64,000 nt of DNA. Origin: JAICUY01 sp963716585 (GTDB taxonomy: Bacteria > Chloroflexota > Limnocylindria > QHBO01). The position numbers were made by a program, and so were the translations under genes. The notes under the pieces were generated by a model, which did not search any database, was not told the DNA's origin, and was given only the letters and a program-made list of their open reading frames with translations. Within the stretch, counting starts at the first letter, position 1. The number at the start of each line of letters is the position of its first letter. The stretch spans positions 372,001-436,000 of the forward strand of contig CAVQTN010000002.1 of assembly GCA_963716585.1 (NCBI GenBank), read 5' to 3'. Positions 1 to 7,900 of this stretch are shown piece by piece.

Positions 1-56
1 GGAGCCGTGCGGGCGAGGAGGAGGAACACCTGGCACCGGAGGTCGCCCGCCAGTGA
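1..56 (+). CDS. C-terminal end of an upstream gene, probably an ABC transporter ATPase (partial)
   Basis: An open frame enters from the left edge and stops with TGA at 54-56; only 17 residues are visible, rich in Glu and Arg. The stop overlaps the GTG start of the next gene (GTGA), which indicates translational coupling. Because the next gene is an ABC-2 type permease, the natural partner would be its ATP-binding subunit, but nothing in these residues proves that. Confidence 0.5.
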   Translation, partial: SRAGEEEEHLAPEVARQ

Positions 57-1354
57 GCCTGTTTCCGAACGCACTGCACATCGCCCGCCGTGAGTACCTG
101 ATGCGCGTGCGCAGCCGCGCCTTCGTCATCATCACCGCCGGGCTGGTGATCGTCGGCCTGCTGCTCGCCATGGCGCCAGTCATCTTCCAGGCGATTGCCG
201 GCGACAAGCCGACGTCGGTGGCGGTCAGCGTACCGGCCGACATGCCGTCGGGCGAGGGATTCGTGACGCAGCTCGAGCAGGCGCTCAACGGCAGCCAGGC
301 GGGCGGTGGGGCCGACACTCCTCGCTTCCGCCTGACCCTGACCGACAACCCCGACGCGGCGCGGCGCCAGGTCCGGGATGGCGACCTCAGCGGTCTGCTG
401 GAGGTGCGCCGCGCGGCAAGCGACGACCTGGAGTACGACTACATCAGCAACGACAGCATGGCCGACGCATCGGTGGCCGCCATTCGGCAGGTGGCCAGCG
501 GCCTCGCCATCTCGGATCGTCTCGACCGGGCCGGAGTCGCCGCCCAGGACAAGGGCGCCATCTTCGCCCCGGTGGCCTTCAAGGTGGCATCTCCGGACCC
601 GAATGCGGTGACTCGCACCGGCGGCGAATTCGGTGGGCGCTATGCCATCGCCTTCTTCTTCGTCCTGCTGAACTTTATCGCCGTCATGAACTACGGCAAC
701 TGGGTGGCGGGCAGCGTCGCCGAGGAGAAGAGCAGCCGGGTCATGGAGCTGCTGATCACCGCCGCGACGTCACGTCAGCTGCTGCTCGGCAAGCTGCTCG
801 GGACCTGCGCCGCGGCGCTGACACAATACGGCGCCCTGATCGCCGCCCTGGTCGTGGGCTTCCTGACGCAGGGAGCCGTGGCCAAGGCTCTGCTCGGGAC
901 GAGCGGCGTCGACCTGGCGCTGCCCGGGCTGACGGTGCCGTTCGTGATCGTTTCGCTGCTGTTCTTCATCGGCGGCTTCGTCCTGTACTCGACCCTGTAT
1001 GCCGCGGCCGGCTCGATGGTCAGCCGCCAGGAGGACGTCCAACAGGCCGGCGCGCCGCTGATGATCGCGGCCATGGCCGGATACTTCCTCTCGTTCGGCG
1101 CCCTCAACGTGCCCGATGCCGGCTGGGTCACGATTGCGTCCTACGTTCCCTTCTTCAGCCCGTACCTGCTCCCCATCCGCGCCGCGTTCGGCAGCATCGC
1201 CGCCTGGGAGGTGCCGATCATCGGGCTGATCCTGCTGATCACCATCGCCGGCGTCGTCTGGCTGGCCGCGCGGATCTACTCGGCCGGCGTGCTGCTCTAT
1301 GGCCAGCGCCTTGGCCTTCGCGAGGTGCTGCGCGCCGCTCGCGTATCGCGGTAG
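53..1354 (+). CDS. ABC-2 family transporter permease (NatB/YhaP-like)
   Basis: 433 residues with a membrane segment near residues 20-48 (FVIITAGLVIVGLLL), a long extracytoplasmic stretch of about 150 residues, then a block of at least five membrane segments from about residue 195 to 420. This one-plus-five arrangement is typical of NatB/YhaP-type ABC-2 exporters, which export sodium, antibiotics or other small molecules. The GTG start overlaps the stop of the preceding gene, so this is the second gene of an exporter operon whose ATPase lies outside the window. The substrate cannot be read from the sequence. Confidence 0.8.
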   Translation: MSLFPNALHIARREYLMRVRSRAFVIITAGLVIVGLLLAMAPVIFQAIAGDKPTSVAVSVPADMPSGEGFVTQLEQALNGSQAGGGADTPRFRLTLTDNPDAARRQVRDGDLSGLLEVRRAASDDLEYDYISNDSMADASVAAIRQVASGLAISDRLDRAGVAAQDKGAIFAPVAFKVASPDPNAVTRTGGEFGGRYAIAFFFVLLNFIAVMNYGNWVAGSVAEEKSSRVMELLITAATSRQLLLGKLLGTCAAALTQYGALIAALVVGFLTQGAVAKALLGTSGVDLALPGLTVPFVIVSLLFFIGGFVLYSTLYAAAGSMVSRQEDVQQAGAPLMIAAMAGYFLSFGALNVPDAGWVTIASYVPFFSPYLLPIRAAFGSIAAWEVPIIGLILLITIAGVVWLAARIYSAGVLLYGQRLGLREVLRAARVSR

Positions 1355-1383
1355 GTGGGTGCGCCGCTCCTGCAGGTAAGCGC

Positions 1384-1917
1384 ATGACGACCCGGGACCT
1401 GAACGGTAAGCGCCTCGAGCTGGTGATCGGCGATATCACGCAGGAGCGCCTCGACGCCATCGGGAACGCGGCGAATGCCTCGCTGTCGGGCGGTGGCGGC
1501 GTCGACGGTGCCATCCATCGGGCCGCAGGCCCTGACCTGATGGCCGAGCTGCGGCGCGATCACGCGATGGGTACGCCGACCGGCACGGCGGTGGCGACCG
1601 ACGCGCACAACCTCCCCTCGCGGTGGGTGCTGCACGCCGTCGGTCCCCGATGGCACGGCGGGGAGAGTGGCGAGGCCGAGCAGCTCGCATCGGCCTATCG
1701 GTCCTGCCTGCAGCTGTGCGAGGAGCTCGGCGCGCGCTCGTTGGCCCTGCCGGCCATCAGCCTCGGGATCTATGGCTATCCGCTCGATCAGGGCGCACGC
1801 ATCGCGGTCGAGACGGTTGCCACACATCTCCGCGGCCAGACGACGCTCGAGCTGGTGCGCTTCGTCCTGCGCCCGGAGACCTACCCTGCCTTCGTCGAGG
1901 CGCTCGAAGCTCTCTGA
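1384..1917 (+). CDS. macrodomain protein (O-acetyl-ADP-ribose deacetylase-like)
   Basis: 177 residues, the length of a stand-alone macrodomain. The ADP-ribose pocket is clear: GDIT near residue 18, NAANASLSGGGGVDGAIH near 30-48, and the C-terminal SLGIYGYP loop near 125. Relatives (YmdB/MacroD group) hydrolyse O-acetyl-ADP-ribose or remove mono-ADP-ribose from proteins. The last 37 bp overlap the end of the convergent flavoenzyme gene. Its place behind an ABC exporter gives no functional hint. Confidence 0.88.
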   Translation: MTTRDLNGKRLELVIGDITQERLDAIGNAANASLSGGGGVDGAIHRAAGPDLMAELRRDHAMGTPTGTAVATDAHNLPSRWVLHAVGPRWHGGESGEAEQLASAYRSCLQLCEELGARSLALPAISLGIYGYPLDQGARIAVETVATHLRGQTTLELVRFVLRPETYPAFVEALEAL

Positions 1918-3080
1918 CCGGCGGTCCGGATCCCATGGCCCGCGGTGCGTGGGTGGAGCGTGAAGCGGTCGTCCGGCGGTGCCAGCTGCGCCGCGACTGC
2001 CGCGTCGCCCGTCACCAGCGCCGCTACGTACTCGCCGATCACCGGACCATGCTTGAAGCCGTGCCCCGATCCCCCGCCGACGACCCAGGCGTTCGAAAAG
2101 GCCGGGTGGCGGTCGATGACGAACTGCTCGTCGATGGTCGTCTCGTACTGGCACACGCGCGACTCGACCAGCGGCGAGCCGGCCAGCGCGGGAAACCGCA
2201 GGCGCAGGAACTCGCGCGCCATCCCGATGACGGACGGCGTGGCCACGCGCTCCTGTCGATCCGGGTCGACGAGGGGGCCGGGCGCATCAGGCGCGCACTT
2301 GAACCCGCGCCCCTCGATCGAGGCCATGCCGTAGTACGCGGCGTCGTAGTCGATCCAGGTCGGCATCCAGGTGGCGTCGAACCGCGGGTCACCAGGCGGC
2401 GTGCCGAAGAAGAGCACCTCCTGTCGCGTGACGCTGAGCTCGACCTGCGGGACGAGCCGCGGCAGCCACGGGCCGCAGGCGAACACGAAGGCGTCGGCCT
2501 CCAGCCCGGATCCGTCCCGCAGGGCCAGGCGGGCGAGCGTTTCGCCAGCCTGTGACGGGGCCTCCGCCAGGCCGATGCGGGCCTCCCCGCCCAACCGTCG
2601 CAGCTCCTCGGCGACCGTCGCCACGCCGCGACGTGCCATCAGCGCGCCGCCCTCCGGCTCGAACAGCGCCCAGGCCAGGTCGTCGGTCGCCACACCGGGA
2701 TACCGTGCGGCCACCTCGGCCGGGGTCAGGCGTTCGATGGGGATCCCGAGCCGCTCCAGGACGTCGGCCGCATCGGCCTCGAAGCCCGTCTCCGAGCCGG
2801 CGAACCACAGCACACCGGTGGGCTGGAACAGCGTCGTCCCGGTGGACACCTCGAGCGCCTGCCATTCCCGCAGCGCGCGGCGCTGCCAGCCCGGATAGTG
2901 CTCGTCGCTGCCGTGCGCGCTGCGCGTGACGCGCGTCTCGCCCCCGGACGAGGCCAGCGAGTTGCCCGGACCGTAGGCGTCCAGCAGCGTGACGGCATGG
3001 CCGCGCCGAGCCAGGCAGAGTGCCGTCCAGGTGCCCATCACCCCACCGCCGATGACCGCGATGCGGCCAGTGTGATCCAT
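1881..3080 (-). CDS. FAD-dependent sarcosine oxidase / N-methyl amino acid oxidase family (MSOX/SolA-like)
   Basis: 399 residues, matching monomeric sarcosine oxidases (about 390). An N-terminal Rossmann motif (VIGGGVMGTWTA) is followed by an acidic residue in DAYGPG for the FAD ribose. Near residue 310, RVCQYETTIDEQFVID carries the Cys that binds FAD covalently in this family, and GGGSGHGFKHGP near 340 is the C-terminal FAD-contact motif. It should oxidise an N-methylated or cyclic secondary amine with release of peroxide; the exact substrate is open. The start codon lies seven bases after a TATCCT -10 element, suggesting a leaderless message. Confidence 0.85.
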   Translation of the reverse strand: MDHTGRIAVIGGGVMGTWTALCLARRGHAVTLLDAYGPGNSLASSGGETRVTRSAHGSDEHYPGWQRRALREWQALEVSTGTTLFQPTGVLWFAGSETGFEADAADVLERLGIPIERLTPAEVAARYPGVATDDLAWALFEPEGGALMARRGVATVAEELRRLGGEARIGLAEAPSQAGETLARLALRDGSGLEADAFVFACGPWLPRLVPQVELSVTRQEVLFFGTPPGDPRFDATWMPTWIDYDAAYYGMASIEGRGFKCAPDAPGPLVDPDRQERVATPSVIGMAREFLRLRFPALAGSPLVESRVCQYETTIDEQFVIDRHPAFSNAWVVGGGSGHGFKHGPVIGEYVAALVTGDAAVAAQLAPPDDRFTLHPRTAGHGIRTAGQRASSASTKAG

Positions 3081-3086
3081 CGGACG

Positions 3087-3092
3087 AGGATA
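3087..3092 (-). promoter_or_regulatory. -10 element TATCCT, leaderless start of the sarcosine oxidase-like gene
   Basis: Read on the minus strand, TATCCT ends seven bases before the first base of the ATG at 3080, so transcription should begin at the start codon. No convincing -35 box. The same geometry recurs at many other genes of the window. Confidence 0.5.
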
Positions 3093-3135
3093 CGACCCGC
3101 TGCCCGAAACTTCACGGGCCGCTAACCGCGCCTTG

Positions 3136-3972
3136 ATGTGGCGGATGCATCCTGCTCACATGATCATCCAGCAGCCCATCACCCTCCAGGTGCTGCTCGC
3201 CGCGTGGCGGCGCTCGAGGGGCCGTCTGCTGGCGATCGGTTCCGCACTGCTGATCGTGGGCGGCCTCATCCCGTTCTTCTACGTACAGCACGCCGATCAC
3301 GGCTGGGCCGCGGCCCTGATCGCCGCGCCCCTCCGGTTGTTCAGTGCCGGGTCCGGCTCGCTGCTGACCCTGCGGGGCACGGCGGGGGTCGGCCTGCAGG
3401 ACCCGCTCGTCCTCGGGCTGCTCGGATTCCTTGCGGTCGGGGCCACAATCACCGCCGGGGTCCGCGAGCGGCAGCGTTGGGCAGCGCGGGCTGTGGGCCG
3501 ACGTGTCGGGCGCGGTCGATACCTCGTCCTTCAGGCACGCCTGATGACGTTGGTCGCCACGATGGTAGCGCTCATCCTGCTCGGAATGCTCGCCGGAGCG
3601 GCTGGCACGGGCGTCGTGCATCGGCTCGGCATTCCAGAGCTGCCGGTGGTGTTCCTGTACGGCTTCATGCTATGGGCGTCGTTCTCCGCCTTCAGCCTGG
3701 CGGCAGCCGTCAGCTTCGAGCGAACCGGATGGGCGATCGGCCTTTCCGCGGGCTACCTGCTGCTGAACTACCTGGTGGCGATCATTGGCTCGCTGTGGAG
3801 CGGCGCGGCCTGGGCGGAGCGGCTCTCGCTCTTCCACAGCTTTCGCCCCACCGAGATCCTGGGTGGCAATGCCAGCCCTGCCGACCTCGGGGTCCTGGTC
3901 ATCGCCGCGCTGGTGCCGATCGGGTACGCGATGCTCGTCGTACTGCCGCAACGGGCTGCATGCCGTAGGTGA
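3136..3972 (+). CDS. polytopic membrane protein of unknown function
   Basis: 278 residues with about six predicted membrane segments (for example IGSALLIVGGLIPFFYV near 38 and VALILLGMLAGAAG near 145). The hydrophobic pattern is like an ABC-2 permease subunit, but there is no ATPase next to it and I do not recognise a family motif. Several in-frame starts exist (TTG 3133, ATG 3136, 3145, 3160); the ATG at 3136 is used here without a clear ribosome site. The 3' end overlaps the convergent cyclase gene by 74 bp. Confidence 0.6.
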   Translation: MWRMHPAHMIIQQPITLQVLLAAWRRSRGRLLAIGSALLIVGGLIPFFYVQHADHGWAAALIAAPLRLFSAGSGSLLTLRGTAGVGLQDPLVLGLLGFLAVGATITAGVRERQRWAARAVGRRVGRGRYLVLQARLMTLVATMVALILLGMLAGAAGTGVVHRLGIPELPVVFLYGFMLWASFSAFSLAAAVSFERTGWAIGLSAGYLLLNYLVAIIGSLWSGAAWAERLSLFHSFRPTEILGGNASPADLGVLVIAALVPIGYAMLVVLPQRAACRR

Positions 3973-6580
3973 CCGCCTCGGCGGTCGACATGCGCTCGCC
4001 CTCGGCCCACGCGCTGGCCAGCGATGGGTCCGCACGCAGAGGATCGTGGCTGAAGCCGATCAGCTCCCGGTTGCCGGGGGTCAGGCCCGTGCCACTGCTG
4101 CTCTGGAGCGCCGAGACGGCAGCCGCCAGGCGCGCGGATCGCTCCAGGTCCCCCAGGGTGAACGCTTCGGCCGCCAGCCCGTCGAGCACCAGGACATAGC
4201 CGGAGACGTCGTTCGCCTCGGCGAAGATGGTGAGCGATTCGCGCAGGGGCACCGCCGCCCCGGCGACCTTGCGGGCCTGGATGCGCATCATGCCGATGGT
4301 GTACAGCGTCCAGCCGGCCATGAATCGGTCGTCGAGCTCGCGGAAGATGTCGAGGGCCTCGCTGCTGTACGCCTCGCCTGACACCAGGTCCTCCTGGATC
4401 CACGCGCCGTTGCTGAGTGACCACAGCGCGCGGGCGATGCCGGCGCGGTTGTCCAGGCGCCGGTAGATCTCGAGCGACTCCGACACCAGCTCGACGGCGT
4501 GCGCTGGATCGGCATTCCGGCCGGCGGACGGAATCGAATACACGAACGAGATGTTGTAGAGCGCATCCGCCACGCCGGCGTCATTGCCTGCCGCCCGTTG
4601 GGCGTCGAGCACCTCCTGGTAGTGCCGCTCCGCTGCCCCGAGGTCACCCTGCCAGTAGGCAAGCCCGCCGGCGGCTTCCAGGGCCCGCATCCGCGCGGGT
4701 GCCACCGTCGCATCGGCGGGCAGCTTCAGCGCCTGTCGAACACGTTGCAATCCCTCGTCGAGATAGCCGCGCATCTGCCAGAACCGCCACAGGTTGGCGC
4801 TCATCTCGAGCGCGCGGGTGACGTCGCCCGTGTCGAACGCGTGCTTCAGCGCCGCGCGCAGGTTGTCGTGCTCAAGGTCGAGCCGATCGAGCCACGCGCG
4901 CTTCTGCGATCCCATGATCACGGCCTCGGCGTCCGCCGCGAGGCGTCCGAAGAAGTCGGCGTGCCGCTGCCGGGCCTCGTCGAGGATGCCCAGCTCGAAT
5001 GCCTTCTCGGCTGCGAACTCGCGGATGGTCTGCAGCTGCGAGAAGCGCGGCTCGTCCTCGACGATCCGCTGACGGACGAGGCTCTTGTCGACGAGCGAGC
5101 TGAGGCCGTCAAGAACCTCGCCGGAAACCATCGGCCCGCAGACCTCCTCGACGACCTCCAGGCTGGCCCCGCCGGTCAGCACCGAGAGGCTGGCGAAGAG
5201 CCGCCGCTCCTGCTCGTCGAGGAGGTCGTAGCTCCACGCGATCGCACCGCGCAGCGTCTGCTGGCGCGCCGGACGGTCGCCGCCGCCGCCGGAGAGGAGG
5301 TCGAGCGTGTCGCTCAGGCGCGCGAGGATGGCCTGCGGCGTGAGGATCCGAATGCGCGCCGCCGCGAGCTCGATGGCCAGCGGCAGCCCGTCAAGGCGGA
5401 CGCACAGCTCGGCCAGGGCCGGAGCATTCTCGTTGGTGACACTGAAGGCAGGCTTCACCGCCCGTGCGCGTTCGATGAACAGCGCCACCGATTCGTACTG
5501 CGAGATCGACGCGAGATCCTGCTGCGGTGTGCCGGCCGCAGCGAGCGGCGGAAGGCCCAGCGGCGGAACGGCATACTCCTGCTCACCGTACAGGTGCAGG
5601 GTTTCCCGGCTGGTGACGAGCACGCTCAGGCCGGTTGCTCGGGTGAGCAGGTCGCTGACGAGCGGCGCGGCCGAAACGAGCTGCTCGAAGTTGTCGAGCA
5701 GGAGCAGCACTCGTTTGTCGGCGAGGTAGTCGACGATCCGCTCCTCCGGCATCCGCCCACCACTGTCGGGCATGCCCAACGCGTGCGCGATGGAGGCCGC
5801 CAGCAGCTTCGGATCGCTGACCGGGGAGAGGGCCACGAAGCAGATCCGGTCCGGGAACTGCTCGCCCATGCCAGCCGCAACCTGGAGTGAGAGCCGCGTC
5901 TTGCCCGTACCGCCCGGCCCGGTGAGCGTCAGCAGTCGGTGCTGTTGCAGGAGGGCCGAGACCTCGGCGATGGCCTGCTCGCGGCCGAGGAAGGTGGTGA
6001 GCTGCGTCGGAAGGTTGTTCGGGGTTGCGTCAAGGGTCATCAGCGGCGGGAAGTCCGACGGGAGCCCTTCCAGCACCAGCTCATGCAGCCGCTCGGGGAG
6101 CGACAGGTCCTTGAGCTGGTGCGTCCCGAGATCGCGCAGTGTCACGCCGGCAGGCAGCACCGCCTCCACCAGCGCGCGCGTCGCATCCGAGACCAGCATC
6201 TGCCCGCCGTGGCCGGCGGCTGCGATCCGCGCGGCGCGGTGAACGTCGATGCCCACCCAGGTGTCGTTCGATCGATTCGCCTCGCCGGTGTGCACGCCCA
6301 TCCGCACCCGGACCGGCTGGCCCTCCGGCCAGCGCTCGCTGGCAAGTGCGCGCTGCGCGGCGGCGACTGCCGCGATCGCGCCGGATGCCGTTGGAAATGC
6401 GACGAAGAACGAGTCTCCCTCGGTGCCGAGCTCCTCGCCGCCCTGCTCGCCGATCGCCGCGCGGATGATCTCGCGATGACGTTCCAGGATCGGGCCCCAC
6501 GCATCGCCGAGCGACCGAAGCAGCCGCGTCGAGCCCTCGATGTCGGTGAACAGGAACGTGGCGGTGCCGCGCTGCTCCAT
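3899..6580 (-). CDS. class III adenylate/guanylate cyclase fused to NB-ARC ATPase and TPR domains
   Basis: 893 residues. Residues about 5-165 form a class III cyclase domain: FLFTDIEGST carries the first metal-binding Asp and TEGDSFFVAF the second, with VRMGVHTG following. A linker leads to an AfsR/LuxR-type NB-ARC ATPase with Walker A GPGGTGKT near 220, Walker B VLLLLDNFEQL near 300 and ATRLSVLVTSR-like sensor residues. The C-terminal half is helical with TPR-like repeats. Such proteins couple nucleotide-dependent oligomerisation to cyclic nucleotide synthesis. The ATG overlaps the stop of the kinase gene (TGATG), so the two are coupled, and that kinase has a cyclic-nucleotide-binding domain. 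Confidence 0.88.
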   Translation of the reverse strand: MEQRGTATFLFTDIEGSTRLLRSLGDAWGPILERHREIIRAAIGEQGGEELGTEGDSFFVAFPTASGAIAAVAAAQRALASERWPEGQPVRVRMGVHTGEANRSNDTWVGIDVHRAARIAAAGHGGQMLVSDATRALVEAVLPAGVTLRDLGTHQLKDLSLPERLHELVLEGLPSDFPPLMTLDATPNNLPTQLTTFLGREQAIAEVSALLQQHRLLTLTGPGGTGKTRLSLQVAAGMGEQFPDRICFVALSPVSDPKLLAASIAHALGMPDSGGRMPEERIVDYLADKRVLLLLDNFEQLVSAAPLVSDLLTRATGLSVLVTSRETLHLYGEQEYAVPPLGLPPLAAAGTPQQDLASISQYESVALFIERARAVKPAFSVTNENAPALAELCVRLDGLPLAIELAAARIRILTPQAILARLSDTLDLLSGGGGDRPARQQTLRGAIAWSYDLLDEQERRLFASLSVLTGGASLEVVEEVCGPMVSGEVLDGLSSLVDKSLVRQRIVEDEPRFSQLQTIREFAAEKAFELGILDEARQRHADFFGRLAADAEAVIMGSQKRAWLDRLDLEHDNLRAALKHAFDTGDVTRALEMSANLWRFWQMRGYLDEGLQRVRQALKLPADATVAPARMRALEAAGGLAYWQGDLGAAERHYQEVLDAQRAAGNDAGVADALYNISFVYSIPSAGRNADPAHAVELVSESLEIYRRLDNRAGIARALWSLSNGAWIQEDLVSGEAYSSEALDIFRELDDRFMAGWTLYTIGMMRIQARKVAGAAVPLRESLTIFAEANDVSGYVLVLDGLAAEAFTLGDLERSARLAAAVSALQSSSGTGLTPGNRELIGFSHDPLRADPSLASAWAEGERMSTAEAVTYGMQPVAAVRRASRTRSAPARR

Positions 6581-7896
6581 CAGGAACGCCGCTCCAGGGT
6601 GATCGGCAGGCTCGCGCGGAAGCAGGTCCGCCCGGGCTGCGACTCGAGATCCAGCCGGCCGCCGTGGCGCGCGATGACGGTGTGGCTGATGTGCAGTCCC
6701 AGGCCGGTGCCGACGCCAGGTGCCTTGGTCGTGAAGAACGGCTCGAAGATGCGCTCCTGCACCTTCGCCGGAATGCCCGGCCCGTCGTCGCAGATCGTGA
6801 CCTGCACCTCCTTCGTCGCCAGCGCCTCGGTGCGCACCATGAGCTCGCCCCGGCCGCCCATGGCGTCGAGGGCGTTGTCGATGATGTTCGTCCAGACCTG
6901 GTTGAGCTCGCTGCCGTAGGCCTCGATCTCGGGCAGGTCGGCCGCCAGCTCGCGGCGCACCGTCACGCCCTCCTTGAGCCGATGAGCCAGGATCAGCAGC
7001 GTGTCCTGCAGTCCTCGGTTGACGTCGACCAGCTGCACCGGCGCCTGGTCGAGATAGGCATAGGCCTTCACCGCGCTGACGATCTCGCCAATGCGGTTGG
7101 CCGCCAGCTGCACCTCTGCCAGCAGCGACCGGACCGACGCATCCGCTGCGAGCCATTCGACGGTGGCGCGCCGCCTTTCGGGGTCGAGATCGGCGAGGGC
7201 CGGCTCCAGCTCGCCAAGCGTCCAGCCGGCATTGACGAGCGCGGCCGCGGCGTCGTCGTCGCCGAGCGCCTCGACCGCGTCGGCCCGCTCCAGGCCACTG
7301 AGCGGGGCACGCTCGGGCGGTGGCCCAAGCGCATGCGTCGGGGCGGGCAGCGTGTCGCGCCGGGCGAGAGCGTCGGACAGCGCCGCGGCGCTGCGCCGCA
7401 TGGCGGCGGCCGGGTTGTTGAGCTCGTGCGCCAGGCCGGCCGATAGCGTCCCGAGCGCCGCGAGCTTCTCGCGCTGGCGCAGCAGCGACTCGGTGGAACG
7501 GAGCCGGCCGAGCACCGTGCGCACGATGCCCAACGCGGCATCCGGGCCTGATCCGAGCACGTCGATCAGGGCGCCACGCGGCACGCGCAGCACCTCGGCC
7601 TCGCCGACGGCCCGCACCGACGCGGTGCGCGGCCGCTCCTCGATGGCCGCCATCTCGCCCTGGATCGCGCCCGGCCCGACGCGCGCCAGCGGCAGCTCGC
7701 CGTCACCGGAGCGCTTGGCCACGTCCAGCTCGCCGCTGAGCACCACGAACAGCGAGTCGCCGATGGTGCCCTCCTCGATCAACGTCTCGCCGGCGTGCAG
7801 GCTCATCGGCTCGGCCTTTGCGCAGAGCAGCTCGAGCGAAGCCTCCGGCAGCTCCGCGAAGAGGGGCGTGGCGCGCAGCTGCTCGACGTACGACAT
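6580..7896 (-). CDS. sensor histidine kinase with N-terminal cyclic-nucleotide-binding domain
   Basis: 438 residues without membrane segments. Residues about 5-125 are a Crp/Fnr-type cyclic-nucleotide-binding fold (LPEASLELLCAKAE, then GAIQGEMAAIEERPRTASVRA at the phosphate-binding cassette). A dimerisation helix follows with the phosphoacceptor in AHELNNPAA near 155, then an HATPase domain with NALDAMGG, DDGPGIP and GTGLGLHI. Autophosphorylation is therefore likely tuned by cAMP or cGMP. It sits four bases after the response regulator/reductase fusion, its probable partner, and overlaps the cyclase that could make its ligand. Confidence 0.9.
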   Translation of the reverse strand: MSYVEQLRATPLFAELPEASLELLCAKAEPMSLHAGETLIEEGTIGDSLFVVLSGELDVAKRSGDGELPLARVGPGAIQGEMAAIEERPRTASVRAVGEAEVLRVPRGALIDVLGSGPDAALGIVRTVLGRLRSTESLLRQREKLAALGTLSAGLAHELNNPAAAMRRSAAALSDALARRDTLPAPTHALGPPPERAPLSGLERADAVEALGDDDAAAALVNAGWTLGELEPALADLDPERRRATVEWLAADASVRSLLAEVQLAANRIGEIVSAVKAYAYLDQAPVQLVDVNRGLQDTLLILAHRLKEGVTVRRELAADLPEIEAYGSELNQVWTNIIDNALDAMGGRGELMVRTEALATKEVQVTICDDGPGIPAKVQERIFEPFFTTKAPGVGTGLGLHISHTVIARHGGRLDLESQPGRTCFRASLPITLERRS

Positions 7897-7900
7897 CGGC

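Noticed and set aside
3899..7156. A 1085-residue frame joining the cyclase to sequence inside the kinase gene
   Set aside because: The upstream part is a shadow of the kinase; MEQRG at 6580 starts the cyclase domain and overlaps the kinase stop as TGATG.
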